A stretch of 8,115 nucleotides of DNA, taken from positions 1-8,115 of the forward strand of contig JAPYQX010000122.1 of NCBI GenBank assembly GCA_029937135.1, given 5' to 3'. The DNA is from Nitrospinota bacterium (lineage in GTDB: Bacteria; UBA8248). Shown piece after piece: positions 1 through 6,519 of the stretch. The first letter of the stretch is position 1; every line of letters begins with the position of its first letter. The notes under the pieces were generated by a model that saw only the letters and a program-made list of their open reading frames with translations, was not told where the DNA came from and did no database searches. The position numbers and the translations under genes were made by a program.

Positions 1-644
1 CCCTCTACCACCGCGAGAAAACGGGCCGGGGGCAAAAAGTGGACATCAGCATGCTCGACGGCCAGGTGGCCCTGCTCACCTATCATGCGAATTCGTTTTT
101 CGCCACCGGAACCATCCCCCCTCGCAGGGGGAACAAACACCCCTCGATAACGCCGTACGAGACTTATCAGTGCGCGGACGGCTACCTGAACCTGGGCGTG
201 GGCAACGACAGCCTGTGGCGGCGCTTTTGCGACGCCGTGGAGCTGGGCGATCTGAAGGACGACCCGAGATTCGCCGTCAACTCCGACCGGGTGGAAAACC
301 GCGAAGCGCTCCAGGAACGGCTGGACGAATTCTTCGCCGCCAGGAAGGTGGCCCCCACGCTGGACCTCTTGAAGAGCGCGGGTATCCCCTGCGGCCCAAT
401 CAACGATATCTCCCAGGTGTTTGACGAACCCCAGGTGCTCGCCCGGGATATGGTCGTTGACATAGACGTTCCCGGAGCGGGGCCCACCAGGCTTACCGGA
501 GTCCCCATCAAACTTTCCGAAACGCCCGGAGCGGTCGAGCTTCCGCCGCCCGCGCTTGGACAACATACCGATGAACTACTGGAATCCCTCCTCGGGCTAG
601 ACGCACCGGCGCGTCAGGCCCTGAGGGATGATGGTGTAATCTGA
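1..644 (+). CDS. Class III CoA-transferase (CaiB/BaiF family), 3' part, truncated by the window edge
   Basis: The reading frame (codons from base 3) is open to the left edge and ends at TGA 642-644, giving the last 213 residues of a protein that is normally about 380-430 long. It opens with LYHREKTGRGQKVDISMLD, the segment that in this family follows soon after the catalytic Asp; that Asp therefore lies outside the window. Further family-like stretches are the RRGNKHPSITPYETY region, PRF followed by a helical RVENREAL segment, AGIPCGPINDISQVFDEPQV and the C-terminal PALGQHTDELL. Family members move CoA between an acyl-CoA and a free carboxylic acid through an enzyme-bound acyl/CoA anhydride; they are cytosolic intertwined dimers. 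The substrate cannot be read from this half. A GTG at 39 could be mistaken for the start, but the homologous frame continues upstream of it. A GntR-family regulator follows 7 bp downstream and may control this gene (inference). Confidence 0.93.
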   Translation, partial: LYHREKTGRGQKVDISMLDGQVALLTYHANSFFATGTIPPRRGNKHPSITPYETYQCADGYLNLGVGNDSLWRRFCDAVELGDLKDDPRFAVNSDRVENREALQERLDEFFAARKVAPTLDLLKSAGIPCGPINDISQVFDEPQVLARDMVVDIDVPGAGPTRLTGVPIKLSETPGAVELPPPALGQHTDELLESLLGLDAPARQALRDDGVI

Positions 645-651
645 GGGTGCC

Positions 652-1347
652 ATGGCTATTCGAAATCTGCACATCGACAGGCCCAAATCGCTCAGCCGAA
701 TGGTTGCGGATGAGATCATGGATGCAATTCTCAAAGGCGCCCTCCGGCCCGGGGACAAACTGGTGGAAACCGAACTTACGCAGTCTCTCGGCGTAAGCCG
801 GACTCCCCTCCGGGAAGCGTTCCGTGAACTCGCCGTCGAAGGCTACATCACGGTCATCCCCCATAAGGGCTCCTACGTCAGCACCATTAGCGAGGAGGAA
901 GTGCTGGACCTGTATTCCATCACCAGCGTCCTCGAAGGGCTGGCCACCCGGCTTGCGACACCCCGCCTGAAAAGCGGGAAAGAAAAAGAAAACCTTCTTG
1001 CCCTCTTCGAGGACATGAAAAAGAAAAGCGAGTTGGGCGAAGTGGACGCCTACTGGGCCTCGAACCGGAATTTTCATCAATTCATCGCCAAGACCTCGGG
1101 CAACGAGCGGCTGGGCGACCTTATCGAAAACCTCCGCCGGCAAATTCTCAAAACCCGGGTGATCACGCTTCGGTACCCGGGACGCCTGGAAGGATCGATG
1201 ACGGAACATCAGGAAATTCTGGATGCCATTCTCGGCGGCGAGGAGCAGGAAGCCGAAAAATTCATCATCGATCATCTGGAAAAGCAAAGGCAGTTCGTCC
1301 TCAGTCTCATCCGCAATATGCCGGACAGCCAGGTGATATCTTCATGA
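652..1347 (+). CDS. GntR-family transcriptional regulator, FadR/FCD subfamily
   Basis: 231 residues, the usual length for an FCD-type GntR regulator. Residues about 12-78 form the winged helix-turn-helix: the MVADEIMDAILKGALRPGDKL helix and turn, then ELTQSLGVSRTPLREAFREL as the recognition region, and the wing GYITVIPHKGSYV. Residues about 84-222 form the all-helical FCD ligand-binding domain. Putative metal/ligand residues are N138 and H142 (NRNFH), H186 (EHQEILDAI) and H208 (HLEKQ); the first is Asp in structurally studied members, here Asn. Such proteins bind operator DNA as dimers and usually respond to small organic acids or acyl-CoAs. Start: ATG 652 has a GAGGG (643-647) that overlaps the upstream stop codon. 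It lies 7 bp after a CoA-transferase gene and overlaps the following methyltransferase gene by ATGA, so it is probably cotranscribed. The effector is unknown; control of the neighbouring CoA-transferase is inference. Confidence 0.95.
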   Translation: MAIRNLHIDRPKSLSRMVADEIMDAILKGALRPGDKLVETELTQSLGVSRTPLREAFRELAVEGYITVIPHKGSYVSTISEEEVLDLYSITSVLEGLATRLATPRLKSGKEKENLLALFEDMKKKSELGEVDAYWASNRNFHQFIAKTSGNERLGDLIENLRRQILKTRVITLRYPGRLEGSMTEHQEILDAILGGEEQEAEKFIIDHLEKQRQFVLSLIRNMPDSQVISS

Positions 1348-2138
1348 CACCTCCCACCTCCGGAGAGGGGAACGCCGCCCGGCGCAACCTGGACGACTTC
1401 ACCCGCCGGGCGGGCCAGTTCAACCGGGAAGTGAAGGAAAAGGAGGCAGCCCAGTTCGAGCGGGCCGTCCGCGAGTCGGGTTTTGGCCCCGGCCATACCG
1501 CCGTGGACATGGGAATCGGAACCGGAAACGCGGCCCTGCCGTTCCTGAAGGCGGGCGGCCGTGTAATCGGTGTCGAACTCACTCCCGCCATGGCGCAAAA
1601 GGGGGCCAAGCGTCTGGCCAGAGAGGGATTCACGAGGCGTACGCTCCACACAATCGCCGCCGCCGAGCGGGCCCCCATCGGCGGCGGAGCGGCGGACGCC
1701 GCCGTTTGCCGGAATGTATTTCATCACTTCGAGGACCCTCGGGCGGTTTTCGCGGAAATGGCGCGAACAGTCCGGCCGGGGGGGCATGTGTTCGTAATCG
1801 ACTTTTACGATCCCGAGGACGAGGCTGAACGGGAAATCCTCAACCGGTGTGAATTCCTTCGCGTGCCCTCTCACGTACGCACCCTGGCGCTGAGCGAGTT
1901 TCGCGTCATGTACGAATCGGCCGGGTTCAGGCTTTTCGAGCCCATGACTTGCGCCTCCCGGACGCGGTTCGCCGATTGGATGAAGGGGACGACCCAAAGT
2001 TCTGGTGACTACGCCCGAATCCTCGCCGACATGGAAGGGCTCCGCGATGCGGGCGGCGGCTGGTGGAGTGTCGAGTGTGAAGGGGATGAAATGCACTTCA
2101 CGAGGAAGAGGGTGATCCTGGCGGGAAGGAAAGACTGA
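1344..2138 (+). CDS. Class I SAM-dependent methyltransferase (Methyltransf_11/UbiE-like)
   Basis: 264 residues. The Rossmann-like SAM-binding core spans about residues 51-152: motif I VDMGIGTG at 54-61, an acidic residue E78 closing strand beta-2 (VIGVE) that would hold the ribose hydroxyls, a CRNVFHHFEDP motif at 122-132 with the double His typical of UbiE/COQ5-like enzymes, and RPGG at 144-147 before strand beta-5. A downstream PSHVRTLALSEFRVMYESAGF segment resembles the helical cap found in small-molecule methyltransferases. The product probably methylates a small metabolite in the cytosol; the substrate is not recognisable, and a quinone-biosynthesis role is not supported by the neighbours. 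The start ATG 1344 overlaps the regulator's stop (ATGA) with AGGTGA at 1331-1336 as ribosome site, indicating translational coupling. It is the last gene of the plus-strand group; the next genes converge on it. Confidence 0.9.
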   Translation: MTPPTSGEGNAARRNLDDFTRRAGQFNREVKEKEAAQFERAVRESGFGPGHTAVDMGIGTGNAALPFLKAGGRVIGVELTPAMAQKGAKRLAREGFTRRTLHTIAAAERAPIGGGAADAAVCRNVFHHFEDPRAVFAEMARTVRPGGHVFVIDFYDPEDEAEREILNRCEFLRVPSHVRTLALSEFRVMYESAGFRLFEPMTCASRTRFADWMKGTTQSSGDYARILADMEGLRDAGGGWWSVECEGDEMHFTRKRVILAGRKD

Positions 2139-2153
2139 AAATTCCTTTCCGCC
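2120..2153 (+). terminator. Imperfect hairpin at the methyltransferase stop codon, possible terminator
   Basis: Bases 2120-2131 pair with 2142-2153 over 12 bp with one G-U, leaving a 10-base loop (2132-2141) that holds the TGA stop codon. No clean run of T follows directly; the next bases are CGGTAAAAGTTTT, so the U-tract is displaced and broken. It sits where the plus-strand transcript should end before the convergent ald gene. Read on the other strand the hairpin has no T-run. A weak or factor-assisted terminator is possible but not certain. Confidence 0.4.
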
Positions 2154-2217
2154 CGGTAAAAGTTTTAAAATATCGAATTCGAATTATCCTGCCTATCAAG
2201 AATTTGAAAATGTCTTC

Positions 2218-3330
2218 TTACAATACTTCGCTCAGAGACGCGCATTTCATGCCGATGGCTTCGGCGACGGCGGGATGCGTAATTCGCCCGGCGGCGACGT
2301 TAACCCCCTCGGCCAGCTCGGGATGAGTGCGAACCGCCTCCTTCACCCCTCCCTCGGCCAACTCGATGACATAGTGAAGAATCGCGCTCGAAAGGGCGAA
2401 CGTGCTCGTCCGCGGCACGCCCCCGGGCATGTTCGCAACGCCATAGTGAATTACCCCGTCCACCACATAGGTGGGCTTCGAGTGATAGGTCGGCCTGATG
2501 GTCTCGACACATCCGCCCTGGTCCACCGCCACGTCAACAATAACCGAGCCGGGGAGCATCCGCCCGATAAGGGCGCGGGGAACGAGGTTCGGGGCACGGG
2601 CGCCCGGCACCAGAACCGCGCCCACGACGAGATCGGCCTGCTGAACAGCCTCGCGGATGGTAAAGCGCGTCGAGGCGATGGTCTTCACCCGCCCGCCGAA
2701 AATGTCGTCCAGGTATTGAAGCCGGTTATGGTTAATATCGAGGACGGTGACACCGGCCCCGAGGCCTACGGCTATCTTGGCCGCGTTTTTCCCAACCATC
2801 CCCGCGCCGAGGATCACGACGTTTCCCCGGGGAACGCCGGGCGCTCCGGCGAGCAAGACGCCTCGCCCGCCCATGCTTTTTTCAAGGAACCGCGCCCCTT
2901 CCTGAACGGCCATGCGGCCCGCGATTTCGCTCATGGGCTGCAAAAGAGGCAGGGCGCCGTCCGCCGTACGGACGGTCTCGAAGGCCACCGCCTGGACACG
3001 CTTCCGCATCAGGGCGCGGGCAAGCGGTTTCGCCGCGGCGAGGTGGAGAAATGCGAAAATTATTTAGCCCTCGCGCATTTTGCCGAATTCGGGCCGAAGG
3101 GGCTCTTTTACCTTGACGATCATTTCGCTCCGCCGCCAAAGGGCATCTGCCCCGGTGACGATTTTCGCGCCGACGGAGGTGTATGCGCGGTCCTCTATGC
3201 CGGCGCCCAGGCCCGCGCCCTTTTGGATCAGAACGCGATGGCCGGCGGCCGTAAGGGCCTCGACGGCGGCGGGGGCGAGCGCGATTCGATGCTCCTCTTT
3301 TTTGATTTCCTTGGGTACGCCCACGATCAT
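2218..3330 (-). pseudogene. ald: Alanine dehydrogenase gene interrupted by one in-frame TAA at codon 89
   Basis: L-alanine dehydrogenase interconverts L-alanine and pyruvate + ammonia with NAD(H) in the cytosol. Reading from ATG 3330 gives 370 residues, the family length, but codon 89 (3064-3066) is TAA. The frame is unchanged: MREG, stop, IIFAFLHLAAAKPL, then AFETVRTADG onward with no other lesion. Counting the stop as one residue, the hallmark residues fall at the positions known for Mycobacterium and Phormidium Ald: R15, K75 (VKVKEP), H96 (FLHLA), the NAD loop GAGMVG at 175-180, D198 (VLDIN) and D270 (VDQGG). Relatives commonly have Gln or Leu at position 89; CAA or TTA to TAA is one base change. 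Start: AAGGAG at 3338-3343, 7 bases upstream, and an ATGA overlap with the thioesterase gene. No ribosome site precedes the internal ATG at 3009, so the C-terminal part is unlikely to be made alone. Alternatives are sequencing error or read-through. Confidence 0.9.
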
Positions 3331-3755
3331 GATGCCGCTCCTTCGCTTTCGCCCAGAATGAGGAAGGTGCTTTCCGCCTCGGCCACGACAGCGCCATCCT
3401 CGGCCCGCATGACCCGCCCTTCGAGTATCGCGAATCCGCCCTTTTCTTTTATCTTGCGGCCCTCCATGCGTAGCGGCGTACCCACGGGAACGGGATCGCG
3501 GTAGCGAATTTGGCATTTGGCGGTGTAGGCCCGGACCCCGCGGAGAAAGAGGCAGTTCGCCATGACATCGTCGAGGAGGCTGTAGAGAATTCCACCGTGG
3601 GTGACGCCGTCGTAGCCCTGGTGGACGGACTCCGGCGTAAACTCCGCCCGGCAAACCTCACCCTCGAGGCGAAAAGTGATTTTCAGGCCAATCGTATTTT
3701 CCGGCCCGCAAACAAAGCACGAATTCGCGTCCGGTCTTCCTCTTTCCGCCGACAT
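3327..3755 (-). CDS. Hotdog-fold acyl-CoA thioesterase, PaaI/4HBT-like
   Basis: 142 residues, typical of a single hotdog domain. After a short N-terminus comes CFVCGPENTIGLKI (13-26), a lead-in seen in many PaaI-like proteins. The core motif HQGYDGVTHGGILYSLLDDVMA (45-66) carries the HGG turn and the following helix with D62/D63, where the catalytic acid lies in this superfamily. Beta strands about 78-133 complete the fold. Such enzymes hydrolyse acyl-CoA thioesters as dimers or tetramers in the cytosol; the acyl group cannot be assigned. The start ATG 3755 is preceded closely by GAGGAG. It is the first gene after the ribosomal operon terminator and overlaps ald by ATGA, so both should share one transcript. 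I could not pick out a convincing promoter in the 135 bp upstream; that stretch also holds the terminator. Confidence 0.88.
   Translation of the reverse strand: MSAERGRPDANSCFVCGPENTIGLKITFRLEGEVCRAEFTPESVHQGYDGVTHGGILYSLLDDVMANCLFLRGVRAYTAKCQIRYRDPVPVGTPLRMEGRKIKEKGGFAILEGRVMRAEDGAVVAEAESTFLILGESEGAAS
3338..3343 (-). promoter_or_regulatory. Shine-Dalgarno AAGGAG of ald
   Basis: AAGGAG on the minus strand, 7 bases before ATG 3330. It lies inside the end of the thioesterase gene and fixes the ald start at MIVGVPKEI, matching the family N-terminus. Confidence 0.8.
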
Positions 3756-3826
3756 GGCTCCTCAACCTGAATACGGATGAATAATCGACACACAGGTGAA
3801 TTTTCCCTTAATTCCCATTTCAACGC

Positions 3827-3867
3827 AAAAAAATACGGGAGAGCCGTTTAGCGGCCCCCCCGTATTT
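3827..3867 (-). terminator. Strong Rho-independent terminator of the ribosomal-protein/rpoA operon
   Basis: On the minus strand the RNA would form AAATAC-GGGGGG-GCCG paired with CGGC-TCTCCC-GTATTT: 16 bp with two G-U pairs and a 5-base loop CTAAA. It ends in a run of seven T (3827-3833), the first three of which are in the stem. It begins 23 bases after the rplQ stop codon. The opposite strand lacks a proper T-run, so it is one-directional. It separates the operon from the thioesterase-ald pair. Confidence 0.92.
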
Positions 3868-3890
3868 GTATCGTTTCCCTCTTGATGCGT

Positions 3891-4313
3891 CTAGGACTCT
3901 CCCTGGGCCTCACGCTTTAGCCGCCGTTTTTCCTCGCGGGCCTCTTCCCGGCTAGTATCCCGATCAACGAGCTCGAGTATAGCCATCGGCGCGGCATCGC
4001 CGGGGCGCGGGGGCATCTGGATGATCCGCGTATATCCGCCGGGCCTGTCAGCGTAGCGGGGCCCCAGCGTGTCCATCAGTTTTTGAACGGAGGCCGGGGT
4101 GCGGAGGACGGCGGCCGCCTGGCGACGCGCATGAAGCGTTCCTCTTTTCCCCAGTGTGATGACGCGCTCGGCATGTCGGCGAACTTCCTTGGCCTTGGCC
4201 AAGGTGGTCTTCAACCGCTCCTCGTCGATCAAGGACGTGATCATGTTCCTGGTCATGGCCCTGCGATGCTTGGAGCGACGACCCAGTTTTCTACCAGTCC
4301 ACCGGTGCCTCAT
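3891..4313 (-). CDS. rplQ: 50S ribosomal protein L17
   Basis: 140 residues beginning MRHRWTGRKLGRRSKHRRAM and containing the family signatures KTTLAKAKEVRRHAERVI and GPRYADRPGGYTRI. L17 is a large-subunit protein specific to bacteria and organelles, and sits near the peptide exit region. The C-terminal tail from about residue 120 is highly charged (REEAREEKRRLKREAQ), longer than the minimal form and likely flexible or helical. It starts 12 bp after the rpoA stop, with GGAG at 4322-4325 eight bases upstream of ATG 4313, and ends with TAG. It is the last gene of the operon, as in most bacteria, and is followed directly by the terminator at 3827-3867. Confidence 0.98.
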   Translation of the reverse strand: MRHRWTGRKLGRRSKHRRAMTRNMITSLIDEERLKTTLAKAKEVRRHAERVITLGKRGTLHARRQAAAVLRTPASVQKLMDTLGPRYADRPGGYTRIIQMPPRPGDAAPMAILELVDRDTSREEAREEKRRLKREAQGES

Positions 4314-4325
4314 CCCGCCTTCTCC

Positions 4326-5342
4326 CTATTCCTCAACCCCGGCCAGGCCGAGTTCTTCGGACGTCACCTTGAGTTGGACAAAATCCATCCCGAAGGTGAG
4401 GCCCATGTTATTCAAAATATCCCGAATCTCGTTGAGGCTCTTTCGCCCGAAATTCCGGGTTTTGAGCATTTCGCCCTCGGAGCGCTGCACCAGCTCGGCG
4501 ACCGTGTGGATACGGGCGTTTTTCAGACAGTTGTAGCTCCGCACGGAAAACTCAAGCTCCTCAACGCTACGACGGAGGTTTTCGATGAGTTTCTGGCGCC
4601 GCTCATCCACCTCCTCCACGGGAGCAGGCTCCTCTTCTTCCTCGAAGTTAACGAAAATCCGGAGATTGTCATTCAGAATTTTCGCCGCGTGAGCCACGGC
4701 GTCCACCGGGGCGATCGTTCCGTTCGTCTCTACTTCCAGGACCAGCTTGTCGAAATCGGTGACATCGCCCACGCGGGTTGTATCCACCCTGTAGGAACAG
4801 CGCCGGACCGGGGAATAGGATGAATCCATCGGGATGAACTGGGGGCCCAACTGCATCTCCTCGGCATTGTGCTCGGCCGGAACATATCCCCTGCCGACTT
4901 GAGCGATTAGCTCAATGTCGAGATTCGCTTCCCCGTTCAGCGTGGCGATATGAACTTCCGGATTCAGAATTTCGACTCCCGGAGGACACTCAAAATCGCC
5001 CGCCTTGAATTCCCTGGCCGAGCCGCTGTGCCGGAAGGCAACACTAACCGGCTCGGATGACTCCATCCTGATGACAACCTCCTTGAGGTTCAAAATAATG
5101 TCCGTTACATCTTCCAGAACCCCCGGAATCGTGGAGAATTCATGAAAGACCCCTTCGATACGAACCGCGGAGAAAGCGGCGCCCCTCAGCGTGGATAGAA
5201 TCACCCGGCGGAGCGCATTTCCCAACGTTGCCGCATAGCCTCGCTCAAGCGGCTCGGCTATGAACTGACCGAATTTGTCGGTCATACTGTCTTTTTCAGT
5301 TTCTAGACTGGCTGGCTTTACCAAATCCGCGTACAAAGTCAT
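4326..5342 (-). CDS. rpoA: DNA-directed RNA polymerase subunit alpha
   Basis: 338 residues from ATG 5342 (E. coli has 329). The N-terminal assembly domain (about 1-230) includes EPLERGYAATLGNALRRVIL, the dimerisation and beta/beta' docking part. An acidic linker, EEEEEPAPVEEVDE, spans about 233-246. The C-terminal domain (about 260-325) keeps the UP-element/activator contact residues: R268, N271 and C272 in VRSYNC, and G299, K301 and S302 in NFGRKS, equivalent to E. coli R265, N268, C269, G296, K298 and S299. A longer frame from GTG 5375 would add 11 residues (AKSPNGG...) with no family match. The chosen ATG has GGAGG at 5353-5357, and MTLYADLVKPASLE fits the usual N-terminus. An 81-bp gap separates it from rpsD, the longest inside the operon. 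Confidence 0.98.
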   Translation of the reverse strand: MTLYADLVKPASLETEKDSMTDKFGQFIAEPLERGYAATLGNALRRVILSTLRGAAFSAVRIEGVFHEFSTIPGVLEDVTDIILNLKEVVIRMESSEPVSVAFRHSGSAREFKAGDFECPPGVEILNPEVHIATLNGEANLDIELIAQVGRGYVPAEHNAEEMQLGPQFIPMDSSYSPVRRCSYRVDTTRVGDVTDFDKLVLEVETNGTIAPVDAVAHAAKILNDNLRIFVNFEEEEEPAPVEEVDERRQKLIENLRRSVEELEFSVRSYNCLKNARIHTVAELVQRSEGEMLKTRNFGRKSLNEIRDILNNMGLTFGMDFVQLKVTSEELGLAGVEE

Positions 5343-5352
5343 TAAAACTGCC

Positions 5353-5357
5353 CCTCC
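5353..5357 (-). promoter_or_regulatory. Shine-Dalgarno GGAGG deciding the rpoA start
   Basis: GGAGG lies 10 bases before ATG 5342. It lies downstream of the alternative GTG 5375, inside the longer frame, and so supports the shorter 338-residue protein. Confidence 0.7.
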
Positions 5358-5423
5358 ATTGGGCGACTTCGCCACTCGAACCCCCGATTACCGTCTTCCG
5401 GCTCACGGCAGGTCCCGCGCGAG

Positions 5424-6056
5424 TTACTTGGAGTAGAGTTCTACAATTTGTTGGGCGTCAATATTGAGTTTTATATCATCCTGAGTCGGCAACTCGACAA
5501 CCCTCGTCTGAAGATCGGCGAGATCAACGTCGAGCCATTCAGGCAAACCTCTTGCCTTTCCTTTTTCGGCGCACTGAATAATAGTATCGATCTTCTTGCT
5601 CTTTTCCTTGATCTGTATCACGTCGCCCTTGCGCACCGAGAACGAAGGGCGGTTCACCTTCCTGCCGTTCACCATCACATGATTGTGCACCACCATCTGC
5701 CTGGCCTGCGCTCTCGAATCAGCGAAACTGGACCGAAACACCACGTTATCCAGGCGAAGCTCCAGGGCGCGGAACAAGTTTTCACCCTTGACGCCTTTTT
5801 TGCGGGCCGCGTCTCCATAATAAATCCTGAACTGTTTTTCAAGCACGCCATAGACCCAGCGCGCTTTCTGTTTTTCGCGCAACTGCGTTCCGTACTCGCT
5901 GACTTTTCCGCGCGTACGAGCCGCTCCGTGCTGACCCGGAGGAAAGCTGCGTTTATCGAACGAGCATTTATCGCCGATGCAACGATCCCCTTTAAGGAAG
6001 AGCTTCATCCCTGCCCGGCGGCAGAGGCGGCATACGGAATCTTTATATCGAGCCAA
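5424..6056 (-). CDS. rpsD: 30S ribosomal protein S4
   Basis: 210 residues. The N-terminus MARYKDSVCRLCRRAG carries the zinc-ligand cysteines C9, C12, C26 and C31, the C+ form also found in Thermus S4. PPGQHG (39-44), LREKQKARWVYG and the S4 RNA-binding domain (about 97-160: LELRLDNVVFRSSFADSRAQARQMV...VNGRKVN) follow, ending IVELYSK. S4 is a primary 16S rRNA-binding protein that nucleates 30S assembly; in several bacteria it also represses its own operon by binding leader mRNA, which cannot be judged here. The start codon is TTG (6054-6056): an in-frame TAG lies a few codons upstream, no ATG or GTG intervenes, and MARYKD matches the family start exactly. A G-rich run (GGGGGG) about 10 bases upstream is the only ribosome-site candidate. 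It ends with TAA. Confidence 0.98.
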   Translation of the reverse strand: MARYKDSVCRLCRRAGMKLFLKGDRCIGDKCSFDKRSFPPGQHGAARTRGKVSEYGTQLREKQKARWVYGVLEKQFRIYYGDAARKKGVKGENLFRALELRLDNVVFRSSFADSRAQARQMVVHNHVMVNGRKVNRPSFSVRKGDVIQIKEKSKKIDTIIQCAEKGKARGLPEWLDVDLADLQTRVVELPTQDDIKLNIDAQQIVELYSK

Positions 6057-6087
6057 ATCCAGCTTACCCCCCTATATCAAATGCACC

Positions 6088-6489
6088 CTAGACCCGGCGC
6101 CGCTTCCGCGGCCGGCATCCATTGTGCGGAATCGGCGTTACGTCCCGAATCAGCGAAATTTCCATTCCCGCCGCCGACATGGAGCGAATCGCGGCCTCCC
6201 TGCCGCCGCCCGGTCCGTTCACGAAAACATCCACGGACGTTACGCCCATATCAAGCGCTTTTTTCGCAACCGCAGCGGCGGCCGTCTGGGCGGCAAATGG
6301 CGTTCCCTTTCGGGAACCCTTGAAACCTTCAGCGCCCGAGGAAGACCAGCACACCACGTTCCCCGAAACATCGGAAATGGAAATCATGGTGTTGTTGAAA
6401 CTCGACTTGATGTGGGCCTGACCCTTCCCGATGGCCCGACGTTCGCGCCGGCGCTTGCCGCCGCCCTGCTTTTTTCCACCTTGCGCCAA
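6088..6489 (-). CDS. rpsK: 30S ribosomal protein S11, probable TTG start
   Basis: 133 residues from TTG 6489 (MAQGGKKQGGG...). Core signatures are KGQAHIKSSFNNTMISISD, GFKGSRKGTPFAAQ, VNGPGGGREAAIRSM and HNGCRPRKRRRV at the C-terminus. S11 lies on the 30S platform near the E-site mRNA path. A longer frame starts at ATG 6504, adding MGGWK, but there the ribosome site is poor. GGAGG at 6497-6501 lies exactly 7 bases before TTG 6489, and most S11 proteins start with Met-Ala. I therefore prefer the TTG, though the ATG cannot be excluded. The usual GPGSGRE is GPGGGRE here and the usual RPPKRRR is RPRKRRR, both minor. The gene lies between rpsM and rpsD, in standard order. Confidence 0.96.
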   Translation of the reverse strand: MAQGGKKQGGGKRRRERRAIGKGQAHIKSSFNNTMISISDVSGNVVCWSSSGAEGFKGSRKGTPFAAQTAAAAVAKKALDMGVTSVDVFVNGPGGGREAAIRSMSAAGMEISLIRDVTPIPHNGCRPRKRRRV

Positions 6490-6496
6490 CTTCCAT

Positions 6497-6501
6497 CCTC
6501 C
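6497..6501 (-). promoter_or_regulatory. Shine-Dalgarno GGAGG deciding the rpsK start
   Basis: GGAGG ends 7 bases before TTG 6489. It lies just inside the longer ATG 6504 frame, so it can only serve the TTG start. Confidence 0.65.
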
Positions 6502-6519
6502 CATTGAACTCTCAGAATA

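Noticed and set aside
39..41. GTG 39 as start of a short CoA-transferase
   Set aside because: Upstream codons to the window edge continue the conserved LYHREKTGRGQ segment, so the gene starts outside the window.
508..1287. Minus-strand open frame of 259 codons opposite the GntR regulator gene
   Set aside because: It covers a well-supported regulator gene in antisense, with no family motif of its own.
2218..3009. Stand-alone C-terminal dehydrogenase gene starting at ATG 3009
   Set aside because: No ribosome site precedes this ATG, it lies inside the Ald fold after the catalytic H96, and the missing N-terminus is present directly upstream.
2275..3504. Long plus-strand open frame of 409 codons opposite ald and the thioesterase gene
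   Set aside because: Its translation has no recognisable fold, is compositionally odd (rich in G, R, D, H), and mirrors a gene pair with clear homology on the other strand. It is a GC-rich antisense shadow.
3064..3654. Frameshift as the cause of the split ald gene
   Set aside because: Both pieces are in the same frame, and the bases between them translate to IIFAFLHLAAAKPLARAL, which is the expected Ald sequence. Only the single TAA breaks it.
5371..5400. GGGTTCGAGT-like stretch resembling a tRNA T-arm on the minus strand near 5371-5390
   Set aside because: No matching acceptor, D or anticodon arms can be folded around it in the 81-bp gap.
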